Under the pieces are notes generated by a model, which was not told the DNA's origin, did not search any database, and saw nothing but the letters and a program-made list of their open reading frames with translations. The position numbers and the translations under genes are program-made. Shown in pieces: positions 8,161 through 15,925 of a stretch of 35,210 nucleotides of DNA; positions within the stretch are counted from its first letter, which is position 1; each line of letters opens with the position of its first letter. This stretch comes from Nitrososphaerota archaeon. Its GTDB lineage: Archaea > Thermoproteota > Nitrososphaeria > Nitrososphaerales > Nitrosopumilaceae. The DNA lies in contig JAGWHQ010000015.1 in NCBI GenBank assembly GCA_028866655.1, positions 1-35,210 on the forward strand, given 5' to 3'.

Positions 8161-9360
8161 TTAAAATCCAGCAGCTATTGGGTCTGATGGTTTGATTATC
8201 TCACGTAACAGTATGGTTGCATATGATCCTCTTGAAAGAGTAAAATCGACATACGGTTCCTTTATTGCAAAGTCTTTGCATGACATGATGGCCTGTCTGA
8301 ATCCTCCTTCTGTACTTGCCTCTTGCATCTCTTTTATGAAGAATTCTTTTGGAGTTATCTGTTCTTCTACAAGTATTTGCGATATGAAACTGTCAAAGCG
8401 ATTCTTTTTTGAATACGAGTAACCAACTAGCGGGACTGCTAATCTCTGCTCTGGGTCGTTTTGGTATCTTCCAAGGTTGTCGTCTCTGTCAAAACATACA
8501 TCTCCTTGTTGTGGTTGTATCATGTCTTCTCCAGCTTCGTATGCCTTTGATATCGTTTGATTATACACAAATGACTGGAATGCTTCAACAAAAAATCTCC
8601 GCAATTGGATTGGTATTGCACGAAGTGCCTTTAGAGCATCACCGTGGTTTATCATTTCGCCTAATACGACTCTTTCAATGTCCATTTGTGGAGGAACTTG
8701 GTCAAAGACCTTGGCATAGTTTGACTTGTCCTTGAGCATTTCACGTATCTTGTTATTGTGTTCTAAATCATACTCTGAGGTAAATGAGAGTAGAGTCTCT
8801 ACTGCGTAATCAAAATTTTTTTGTAAAATGGCTTTTCCTATTAGATGAGATACAGGTCTCCTGCTTCCAAATCTCTGGTATCCGAAAAAATTTAAAATCT
8901 TGTTGTAGTCTGTAAACTGGGAAACTCTGGAAAAGTTTGCACCCTCTATTTTTATCTTGAAATTGTTTCCAACCATGTCTTTTTTTGTAAGAGGTTTTTG
9001 GACAAGACCAATTTTTTCAAGTGTGTATCTATTTGTGATCAGGGTATCTGTGGATCTTCCTGTTGTCATGTCGCATACATATTGCTCCGTTGTGGCATTT
9101 GCATCCTTGAGACCCAGAGCCTTGAGTCTTAGGCCATATTTTGTAAAAATGTCTGATAATGCATGGTTTGTATCTATGCCTTGTTTTTTTAATTTGTATA
9201 CAGCATAACTTCCTGAAGATGAAATCTTGTCCAATGTCTTGTCTCGCAATATTTCAGATACAAAAAATTGTTCTGGAGATGACTTGATCTTGCCTCCAGT
9301 GCCCTCTATCTTTGTACAATAAGTAGAAATTCCAATCAGTTTGTCTAGGTTGGGAACCAC
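8161..9360 (-). CDS. truD: tRNA pseudouridine synthase D
   Basis: TruD converts U13 of tRNA to pseudouridine; archaeal members (the Pus7 group) may also modify other sites. The 399-aa length is typical. The hallmark motif is ALGLKDANATTEQYV with catalytic Asp86, preceded by the N-terminal PEQFFVSEI motif and followed by FFGYQRFGSRRPVSHLIG, which is diagnostic for the family. The inserted TRUD domain and the SRGSYATILLREIIKP ending are present. The GTG start at 9360 lies 3 nt after the stop of the Vgb-like gene, so the two are probably on one transcript. Nothing suggests that the propeller protein works with tRNA; the linkage may be only transcriptional. Confidence 0.95.
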   Translation of the reverse strand: MVPNLDKLIGISTYCTKIEGTGGKIKSSPEQFFVSEILRDKTLDKISSSGSYAVYKLKKQGIDTNHALSDIFTKYGLRLKALGLKDANATTEQYVCDMTTGRSTDTLITNRYTLEKIGLVQKPLTKKDMVGNNFKIKIEGANFSRVSQFTDYNKILNFFGYQRFGSRRPVSHLIGKAILQKNFDYAVETLLSFTSEYDLEHNNKIREMLKDKSNYAKVFDQVPPQMDIERVVLGEMINHGDALKALRAIPIQLRRFFVEAFQSFVYNQTISKAYEAGEDMIQPQQGDVCFDRDDNLGRYQNDPEQRLAVPLVGYSYSKKNRFDSFISQILVEEQITPKEFFIKEMQEASTEGGFRQAIMSCKDFAIKEPYVDFTLSRGSYATILLREIIKPSDPIAAGF

Positions 9361-9363
9361 TTC

Positions 9364-10917
9364 TTACTCTATTGTAACACTGATGTACTTTGATACTGTA
9401 ACATCTTGATATCTTGCACTTATCAAGACCTCATACGTTCCTGGCGTTGCAAAGTTGTCTGCTGTTATTCCAACTTTGACAGTTTGTGGCGCATTTGTTG
9501 TAACTTGGGTCTGTTGTGCCTTGACTGAAATGGTCTGAGATCCTACAGTACTTGATGTGATGATGGATACTGGGGAACTGAGTTGTTCTTGTGGGTTTAT
9601 GCCAAACAAAACTGTTGCATTTTGCCCGTGATGTATGGTGATTGAAGAATCTGATGCAGTCACGTTAATTGGAAGTGGAACACTAGGATCCAATACTCCA
9701 ATGTTGTTTTCAACCCATTCTGAGAACCATATCTTGTTGTGGTTTACTGTAAAGTCCAATATCTGAGCCACTCCACAGTCTGATGAGGGTGCACAATCTG
9801 ACCAGTTGGGATTCTTGGATGGAACTTCATACTCTACAAGAGAGTGTGCTGATGGATCATATACTCCAAAACTGTTTGCAACTTGTTCGTTGAACCATAA
9901 TCTTCCGTTGTCATCAAAATGATCCCAATATGGTCTTGATATTGGTGTCTTAATGAGTCCTGATGCATTACCATATGATGATACTGGTGGAGGAGAAGTT
10001 GTGTGCTTGGTGAATTTTTTACTTGCAGGATCAAAATCAAAAAAGTAACTACTTGCAGTATCCATTATCCATAACTTTCCTGAAGAGTCGATTGTTATTC
10101 CATTTGGTGCTTGGATGTCTTGAGGTAAAGGATATTGTGTAGAACTACCTGTTTTTTGGTCATAGCTTACAAGATTTCCTCCCTGTTGGTATATCCAAGT
10201 TGTATACCACAACTTTCCTGAAGGATCAGTAACCATTGAACTTGTAAAGTTGTTATTGCCAGGAGCTGGGATGCTAGTCATGCCCATATCTGGACTTGTA
10301 TTATCTGTAGAAAATACTCCAATCTTTCTTCCAGTGAAATCATTGATGTAAGCATTTTTGCCATCTATTAGTAACATCTGTGGGAAAGAACCATCTGATG
10401 AGTTACTCTTGGGGAATACAAATCTTTGATAGCTCTTGTCTACTGGATTGAATTTCCAGATCAAACTATGTTGTGAATCTGTAATCCAAATGTTTCCATC
10501 TTGTGCAGTACCAAGTCCCCACATCATGGATTTTTCTCCACTTTGCCATTGTGAATTGGTAAATTCTTGGAATGATTTTGAAGATGGGTCAAACTTGCCA
10601 AGGTTTCCTGTATTTGATTCTGTAAACCAAACATTACCTGACGAGTCTACCATTACTGCAAGCGGTTGGGTACATGCTGTAGGTATTTTGTATTCTGTTA
10701 TGTAGTTGCTTGATTTTGCTGGACCTGTCTGACAAAATGTTGGTCTGTCCTTGTCTTTGTAATTGTCTTGAGGTGTTCCAGTGATTGTTCTATCTGTAGT
10801 GGTGGTATTGACTTGGTTTGCAACCCTACCTCCTCCTAGAAATGCAACACTTACTGTAGAAACGATGAAAATTGCCATAAATGATAGTGCAAGAAGCTTT
10901 TTGGTATTCTTGTTCAT
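9364..10917 (-). CDS. Membrane-anchored Vgb/SMP-30-like beta-propeller protein
   Basis: The 517-aa protein has one N-terminal hydrophobic segment (about 8-28, signal anchor) and then an extracytoplasmic beta-propeller made of repeated blades such as ITEYKIPTACTQPLAVMVDSSGNVWFTES, NIWITDSQHSLIWKFNP and GKLWIMDTASSYFFDFDP. This is the virginiamycin B lyase-like / streptogramin-lyase repeat; most members are not antibiotic lyases and their activity is unknown. After the propeller a C-terminal beta-sandwich (about 415-517) starts NVTASDSSITIHHGQN and ends with strands like TPGTYEVLISARYQDVTVSKYISV, resembling an Ig/NEW3-type domain. There are four Cys in the propeller, including Cys-Ala-Pro and Asp-Cys pairs that could form a disulfide. 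It lies just upstream of truD and 69 nt downstream of the artubulin operon. Confidence 0.8.
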   Translation of the reverse strand: MNKNTKKLLALSFMAIFIVSTVSVAFLGGGRVANQVNTTTTDRTITGTPQDNYKDKDRPTFCQTGPAKSSNYITEYKIPTACTQPLAVMVDSSGNVWFTESNTGNLGKFDPSSKSFQEFTNSQWQSGEKSMMWGLGTAQDGNIWITDSQHSLIWKFNPVDKSYQRFVFPKSNSSDGSFPQMLLIDGKNAYINDFTGRKIGVFSTDNTSPDMGMTSIPAPGNNNFTSSMVTDPSGKLWYTTWIYQQGGNLVSYDQKTGSSTQYPLPQDIQAPNGITIDSSGKLWIMDTASSYFFDFDPASKKFTKHTTSPPPVSSYGNASGLIKTPISRPYWDHFDDNGRLWFNEQVANSFGVYDPSAHSLVEYEVPSKNPNWSDCAPSSDCGVAQILDFTVNHNKIWFSEWVENNIGVLDPSVPLPINVTASDSSITIHHGQNATVLFGINPQEQLSSPVSIITSSTVGSQTISVKAQQTQVTTNAPQTVKVGITADNFATPGTYEVLISARYQDVTVSKYISVTIE

Positions 10918-10986
10918 AAAATCTTGGCTGTTTTTACCTCGTTATATCTTATACGTAAAATTTTGTGAATAAGGGTTTCTTGTAAG

Positions 10987-11532
10987 TTATTTTCTCTTGA
11001 TTGATAAGGTCTTTTGAACTTCATTCATACTGCTAAGGAATTTTTGTTTGGCTTCATATTCGTCTGTTACCTTGATTGTTATCTCAGAGGCTGCGAACAT
11101 TACATCCTTGACAAGTATTGGTGGGGATAGCCCCAAAAGTTCGCTTAGTATTGTCAATATGTTGTTAAAAACTGCATTATTTTTATAGTGAAATATGGTA
11201 TTACCGTCTGCAACCTTTGGGTTTGGCTCTAGAGGGATGACTAGATCATGTGAAGTAAATTCTGTTATAAATAATGCAATGTCTTCTTTTATCTTTGTAC
11301 TAAGATCTTCTTTTTGTGCAATTAGCTTTTCTTTTGCTTTTTCCAAATCCACAGATGCATCGTAATAATCTTGACCTATCATTTTTGCAAACGTGGATTC
11401 GGTTGGACTCTTCAGTGGAATTTCATGAATTCTAAAATTCACTGTTGCAAGCTCATCTTCTGTATCTTTTAGCTGTGTTCTATTTTCTTTAATGCGTGTT
11501 GCAACCTGCTCCAGAAAGGCAAAGTCAGACAT
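10987..11532 (-). CDS. Coiled-coil protein encoded directly downstream of the tubulin-like GTPase
   Basis: I recognise no family. The 181-aa soluble protein has two long helices with heptad-like spacing (residues about 5-35, QVATRIKENRTQLKDTEDEL; and about 58-90, DASVDLEKAKEKLIAQKEDL), which could form an antiparallel coiled coil. A compact alpha/beta part follows (about 95-160), then a last basic helix (about 160-181, ending SIKRK). It has no signal peptide and no cysteine. Its ATG lies only 2 nt after the stop of the tubulin-like gene at 11535-12923, so the pair is almost surely one operon. That makes it a candidate partner, regulator or cargo adaptor of the filament; this is inference from context only. 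Confidence 0.75.
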   Translation of the reverse strand: MSDFAFLEQVATRIKENRTQLKDTEDELATVNFRIHEIPLKSPTESTFAKMIGQDYYDASVDLEKAKEKLIAQKEDLSTKIKEDIALFITEFTSHDLVIPLEPNPKVADGNTIFHYKNNAVFNNILTILSELLGLSPPILVKDVMFAASEITIKVTDEYEAKQKFLSSMNEVQKTLSIKRK

Positions 11533-11534
11533 TT

Positions 11535-12923
11535 CTAGCTAAACTCATGGACTACATCCATAAGGCTTGCCTTGAATTCTTCTGTAGTCAATCCCCACTT
11601 GCCATATTCATCTTTGAATGCATCCCATGAAGCTTCTGCTTCACTTGCAATCTCCAAAATCTTTGTTCCTATTGCTTTTGTATTAACAAGTATTGTAATA
11701 TTTGCTTGTTCTGTTTCTAGAATTGGAATCTTGATGAATATCATTCTTGATTCCTCAATGTGGAATCTGTCCTTTATGATATTCTTTAGAGTATCTCTTT
11801 CTTTTGCTTCGAAATCTCCTTTTACTTTAACAAGTACACAACAAGAATCTCTTGGGCCTCCCTTGTCTCTTATGTCATTTTCATCAATATCAAACAATAC
11901 TGCATCTTCTTTCTTGTTGATGTGTTCTACTATTCCTTCCATGGTGTTACCCTTAGTTCCTGCCATCAAGTCAGAGTTCCATTGTCTTTCTTCTGGAATA
12001 ACTGGAATTACCCAAGTAACTGCAAATCTTGGTCTCTTTGTTGCAAGCCATGTTCTATAGTTTGACATGTCCCATTCTGTCTCTCTTGCAAAAGATGCAA
12101 TAAACATGGAGATTGCATTTGCTGCAATCAAGTTCATTCCTCTGTAATCCTTCCAACCTACTTCGTGTTCCTTTGGAAGATCATCTATGATTGAGGACAT
12201 TTTGTCTAACCTCTTTTCATGTTTCTGTGCAAGTTCTCTTAGTCTTTTATTTGAAAATAATATCGAGCAGTCACTGTATTTTATCTGGTGTTCTAGATTC
12301 ATCACGATGTTGATTGCAGATGCTTCTAGAATTACTGGATCCCATCCGAATTCTGGTAATAACCCAAATGATGCAATTGTTGCATGTTCTTTTGTGTCCT
12401 TTTTGATATATTGCATAAATGCACTTGCAAAAGAAGCACCTGTACCACCGCCCATTGCAAATGGAATTGTAAAGCCTCTTACTGGTTCTGGGGAAAGACT
12501 TGAGAGTTGTTTCTGCATGTCGTACTTTGTACTTACTTCTTTGATGAATCTTGTACGACCTTCTGCCCAGTTTCTGGCAGCACCCCCTGCGCCAGAAATT
12601 ACATGCTTGTCTCTTAGGGCAAACAAGTCTGGATATGATTGTAAAATCAAGTTGGCAGCTCTTGGGTCTAGATCAATTAAGAGTGCTCTTGGAATAAGTG
12701 GAATTTCACTTCCACCGTATGCATTTGGAAATCGTAAGATTGTACTTCCGTATCTTTTGAGTATGCGGGATTCATCTTTTTCGCCCTTTAATGTTGGCTT
12801 TAATGGATCTGCTCCAACATCAATCAATAGTCTTCGATATGATTCTGCACCAAGACCAATTCCACAGTGACCAAAACATGTCATGATAACCGGGGCTGGT
12901 GGTAATGGGTCGAATTTTGACAA
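11535..12923 (-). CDS. Tubulin-superfamily GTPase, artubulin-like
   Basis: The 462-aa protein is a tubulin/FtsZ-superfamily GTPase whose motifs match eukaryotic tubulin more closely than FtsZ or CetZ. The T1 loop is GHCGIGLGAE (18-27; tubulin GQCGNQIGAE). IPRALLIDLDP (77-87) matches tubulin VPRAILVDLEP. GAGGAARNWAEG (111-122) matches GAGNNWAKG. The signature GGGTGAS (158-164) matches GGGTGSG. The ribose/base region 185-232, with its SNKRL turn, follows the tubulin DNEAL region. The C-terminal domain (300-462) is full length. By hand alignment the T7 position of the catalytic Glu254 of alpha-tubulin is Asn288. The TTG start is the only upstream option, because an in-frame stop lies two codons before it. 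Its message continues into the coiled-coil gene. Artubulins are known from Nitrosoarchaeum; a divergent thaumarchaeal FtsZ-like protein is the alternative. It probably forms a cytoskeletal filament. Confidence 0.85.
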   Translation of the reverse strand: MSKFDPLPPAPVIMTCFGHCGIGLGAESYRRLLIDVGADPLKPTLKGEKDESRILKRYGSTILRFPNAYGGSEIPLIPRALLIDLDPRAANLILQSYPDLFALRDKHVISGAGGAARNWAEGRTRFIKEVSTKYDMQKQLSSLSPEPVRGFTIPFAMGGGTGASFASAFMQYIKKDTKEHATIASFGLLPEFGWDPVILEASAINIVMNLEHQIKYSDCSILFSNKRLRELAQKHEKRLDKMSSIIDDLPKEHEVGWKDYRGMNLIAANAISMFIASFARETEWDMSNYRTWLATKRPRFAVTWVIPVIPEERQWNSDLMAGTKGNTMEGIVEHINKKEDAVLFDIDENDIRDKGGPRDSCCVLVKVKGDFEAKERDTLKNIIKDRFHIEESRMIFIKIPILETEQANITILVNTKAIGTKILEIASEAEASWDAFKDEYGKWGLTTEEFKASLMDVVHEFS

Positions 12924-13071
12924 ATCTAATCACCATTTGAAACTAGAACTTGTCTCTTTAATGGTATTGTCCAAGATTGTACAGTCCATGCTTGATTGTT
13001 GTAGACATGATATTCCAATTTTAATCCTGAAAATTAGATTATTCTTTTTGAATTTAAGATTTAAGAATGAT

Positions 13072-13371
13072 TTATCCTTCTTCTGTTAGAGCTTGTTTGA
13101 GTACGCGAAATTCTTCTATTGATATCTGTCCTTCTGCAAGTCTAATTCGGAGAAGTTCAATTGATGTATCTTTTTTGGGTGAAGGTGTGACTCGAGGTTG
13201 TTCTACTTCTGTATTGTTTGCTGATTCTAGCAAGTCATGGATGTATCTATAATCTGACATTACAATTGGCTCATCATTTTTTACAGTCTCCATTATTTCT
13301 CGCAGCCTCTTTGGGTTTCCCTTACCTGCTGCAAGCAAACTCTTGATTGTTTTTAGCATATCTTCTGACAT
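13072..13371 (-). CDS. Small SHOCT-domain protein with an N-terminal module shared with another protein
   Basis: The 99-aa protein has three parts. Residues 1-52 form a helical module starting MSEDMLKTI. Residues 53-68 are a Pro/Thr-rich linker. Residues about 70-97 match the SHOCT type (LRIRLAEGQISIEEFRVLKQAL), a short two-helix oligomerisation-like domain usually found at protein ends. The first 52 residues align without gaps, with 20 identities, to the start of the membrane protein at 24310-25068. It begins 1 nt after the stop of the TPR gene, so the two form an operon; the tubulin-like gene follows on the same strand after 148 nt that contain a possible promoter of its own. Probably an adaptor or assembly protein; function unknown. 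Confidence 0.75.
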   Translation of the reverse strand: MSEDMLKTIKSLLAAGKGNPKRLREIMETVKNDEPIVMSDYRYIHDLLESANNTEVEQPRVTPSPKKDTSIELLRIRLAEGQISIEEFRVLKQALTEEG

Positions 13372-13372
13372 T

Positions 13373-14182
13373 TTATTTCACTATTGTTTTGAACCTTGAA
13401 TCCCCTTTTATCATATCGAATGCTGAATCCTTAATGGCCCAGTTTTTTATGGTTTTGCCATAATAAGATATTGCCTGTGCTAGAAGAATTAAAGAATCAT
13501 CATTTTGTCTCATTTGGGCTTTGCTTCTTGCCTTTGCGTAAATCACTGTACCATTTTTTGGAAACTCTTTTAGTATTTTATCAAAGATTATGATTGCTTC
13601 GTCATGTCTACCAAGCTCAGATAGTTCCGTTGCCTTGTAAAATATCGCCTCATTGTTTTCCGGCTCTTTTTCTAAAATTTTATCAAAATATGATAGTGCT
13701 TCTTCGTGTTTTTTTTGCTTGCCAAGAACTAGTCCCTTGTAGTGTATCGCCTGCATGTTTTCCGGTTCTTTCTCAAGTACTTTATTCAAACAATCTATGG
13801 CGTCATCATACTTTTCAAGCCTGATTGATGTAATTCCTTTATTGTATAATGCTGGGAGATATCCTGGATCATTTGATAATGCCTTGTCATAATATGTAAC
13901 TGCTTTTTCAAACTGTTGCAACTCTGCAGAATGGTTTCCTAGGTTGTTTAATGCATCAACATGGTTGGGATCATATTCTGTTATTTTCTCAAAGCATGAT
14001 ATTGCATCCTTTATTTTCTTTAATTTCAATAAAGACATTCCTTTGTTGTATAATGCGTCTACGTTTTTTGCATCTTGTTTTAGCGCCTTGTCGAAAAATG
14101 ATATTGCATCCTTGTGTTTTTCAAGCTTGGCATAGCTTATTCCTTCTAAAACTGTTCTTTCTGTTTGACTTTTTTCACTCAT
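13373..14182 (-). CDS. TPR-repeat protein
   Basis: The 269-aa soluble protein consists of about six tetratricopeptide repeats (roughly 9-42, 43-76, 77-110, 111-144, 145-178, 179-212). They show the usual W/L-G-Y-A-F-A-P positions, for example YNKGMSLLKLKKIKDAISCF, NNLGNHSAELQQFEKAVTYY and HYKGLVLGKQKKHEEALSYF. A non-repeat helical cap follows (213-269). TPR arrays are protein-docking scaffolds. There is no signal peptide or membrane segment, so it is cytosolic. It is the first gene of a tight pair with the SHOCT protein and lies upstream of the tubulin-like operon on the same strand, which makes a common assembly plausible but unproven. Confidence 0.88.
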   Translation of the reverse strand: MSEKSQTERTVLEGISYAKLEKHKDAISFFDKALKQDAKNVDALYNKGMSLLKLKKIKDAISCFEKITEYDPNHVDALNNLGNHSAELQQFEKAVTYYDKALSNDPGYLPALYNKGITSIRLEKYDDAIDCLNKVLEKEPENMQAIHYKGLVLGKQKKHEEALSYFDKILEKEPENNEAIFYKATELSELGRHDEAIIIFDKILKEFPKNGTVIYAKARSKAQMRQNDDSLILLAQAISYYGKTIKNWAIKDSAFDMIKGDSRFKTIVK

Positions 14183-14297
14183 TTTTATACACTAGGAGAT
14201 ATCTGGGATGTCTTGTTTAATGCTTTTTGATGGAGTCATGCAAGATTGATGATTCTATGATCTTCAAACAAAATAAATTCTTCTCATGATTGTGATG

Positions 14298-15581
14298 CTA
14301 ACTACTTGGTGTTTCTTGTCCTGCTTCCGGAAATGCCTTTTTGATATATCTTGAAAGAATTGGGTACTGGAGTATTAGAGATGATAACACCACTCCGAAT
14401 GTGATTGTTTTCAGTATCTCCTTGAACTCACTTTCAGGAAGAGTTGCAACTAACGCTACTGAGAGTGCCCCTCTCATACCTCCAATCATGACAACGTGTC
14501 TCCATGGACCTTTTGTCTTTTCTTTTGTAAATCTGTGTGTTGCTGCAAGTATTGGATATGTCGATGCTGCTCTTGCTGCTAATACAATTATGATTGCAAG
14601 TGCAATCAGAGGAATATTTTGACCTATTCGAACAATATCCATGTTCAATCCAAGATACAAAAATGCAACAGAGTTTGCAAAAAATGCTATCATTTCCCAA
14701 AAGTTAGTTGTGTATGCTCTTACTTTTTCACTTATGATGTGGGGCTTTCTCATGATTACTCCAAACCATAATCCTGCTGCAGCTGCTGCAACAAGTCCTG
14801 ATAGACCAAGTGAATTTGCAATTACAACTGCACCAAAAAGAACTGCTACTGAAAGTGCTGTCTCAGAAAGCGGTTCTTCTAACAATTTATGCAAAAATTG
14901 TGAACCTACTGCAAGACCTATTCCTATACTGATACCGCCAAAAAATACAAGTGCGAAATGTCCAATAGTTTCTAAAATGTTAACATTGATTCCTGTTGAA
15001 ACATCAGGGGAAAGTAATGATCCTTGTGCGACTGATACTGCAATGATTGAAGAAAATATGATTGCACCAGCTGCATCATTGAAACTAGCTTCTGATTCCA
15101 TCAATGTTGCAAGTTGGCCTGGAACTTTCATTCTCTTGAAAACTTCGATTACTATTGCAGCATCGGTTGGTGCAATTAATGCAGCAAAAGCAAAAGCAAC
15201 AATTGTTGGAAGCCCTGCAAGATATGAAAGTAATAATCCTCCAACTATGGTAGCAACTCCGACTCCTACTGTGGATAATAACAAAGATGATATCCTGATT
15301 GTTTTAAACTGTTCACGATCTATTCTCATCATTGCTTCAAAAATTAGAGGCGGTATGACAAAGTAGAGAATGAGTTTTGGATCCACCTTGAATCCTGAAA
15401 TATTTGGAATTCCATGGCCTGTGAAATCTATGACTGATATTGAAATACCAATTGCAACTAGAATCATGGTATAAGGAATTTTTACCTTGGTTGCAATCAG
15501 AGAAGCAAGAAATATTGTTGCAAGAAATACTGGGATAACAAACTCACTTGATAGGAGGTGACCCAAACTTAGATCTGCCAT
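14298..15581 (-). CDS. CPA1-family Na+(K+)/H+ antiporter
   Basis: The 427-aa polytopic membrane protein has about 12 hydrophobic helices. Family motifs are present: FVIPPLIFEAMMRID (about 74-88), LIAPTDAAIV with the TD unwound-helix motif (139-140), and ESEASFNDAAGAII with the Asn168-Asp169 ion site that marks the electroneutral CPA1 (NhaP/NHE-like) group. The late RHVVMIGGMRGALSVAL region holds the conserved Arg-Gly of this family. It exchanges cytosolic Na+ (or K+) for external H+ or the reverse, for pH and salt homeostasis. There is no large C-terminal regulatory domain; the protein ends soon after the last helix. It is the first gene after a 58-nt gap from the small membrane protein gene upstream. 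Calling it NhaP specifically would be a guess. Confidence 0.92.
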   Translation of the reverse strand: MADLSLGHLLSSEFVIPVFLATIFLASLIATKVKIPYTMILVAIGISISVIDFTGHGIPNISGFKVDPKLILYFVIPPLIFEAMMRIDREQFKTIRISSLLLSTVGVGVATIVGGLLLSYLAGLPTIVAFAFAALIAPTDAAIVIEVFKRMKVPGQLATLMESEASFNDAAGAIIFSSIIAVSVAQGSLLSPDVSTGINVNILETIGHFALVFFGGISIGIGLAVGSQFLHKLLEEPLSETALSVAVLFGAVVIANSLGLSGLVAAAAAGLWFGVIMRKPHIISEKVRAYTTNFWEMIAFFANSVAFLYLGLNMDIVRIGQNIPLIALAIIIVLAARAASTYPILAATHRFTKEKTKGPWRHVVMIGGMRGALSVALVATLPESEFKEILKTITFGVVLSSLILQYPILSRYIKKAFPEAGQETPSS

Positions 15582-15639
15582 CCTTAGACTTTTGATGTCA
15601 AATTATAAAAGTGGTTGCTAAATCTGGGATGATTTATGA

Positions 15640-15882
15640 TTATTTTCGTCGGTCCATCATTTTTTGTCTGTTTCTTCTTAGAATGCGAAACCCCAAAAAT
15701 ATTCCAAGTGATATGTTTACCATGCCAAGTGCAGTAAGAATGAAGTTTGGATTGGTAAATACGACCAGTCCCATGAATATGCCCCAAAATCCTGCGATGA
15801 AAAACATGACTGTTATGATTGTCAATCTGCGATTGGAGGGGGTAGTCATTAGCGATTTTGATTTTATGGCACTATTAAACAT
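15640..15882 (-). CDS. Small two-helix membrane protein
   Basis: The 80-aa product has two transmembrane helices (about 22-42 and 47-66) joined by a short VFTNPNF loop, and a strongly basic C-terminus (RILRRNRQKMMDRRK), so both ends should be cytoplasmic. The internal ATG at 15849 (MTTPSNRRL) is a good alternative start and would leave 69 aa. It has no cysteine or obvious active residue. It sits between the aminopeptidase and the antiporter on the same strand, with gaps of 43 and 58 nt, so co-transcription is possible. Not recognised; probably lineage-specific. Confidence 0.65.
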   Translation of the reverse strand: MFNSAIKSKSLMTTPSNRRLTIITVMFFIAGFWGIFMGLVVFTNPNFILTALGMVNISLGIFLGFRILRRNRQKMMDRRK

Positions 15883-15925
15883 TGAGAGAATTGTATTCTA
15901 AATTACAAAATTATGGAAAACCTAT

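Noticed and set aside
9364-10917. Antibiotic (streptogramin) lyase resistance gene
   Set aside because: The propeller repeat is of the Vgb type, but the protein is membrane-anchored with an extra C-terminal domain, and most family members are not lyases.
12187-12870. 227-aa plus-strand ORF opposite the tubulin-like gene
   Set aside because: It is an antisense shadow of a strongly motif-bearing gene; its translation has no domain pattern and no promoter or operon context.
14641-15366. 241-aa plus-strand ORF opposite the antiporter
   Set aside because: It is a shadow of the Ala/Gly/Ile-rich transporter gene; the low-complexity translation is what the complement of such codons gives.
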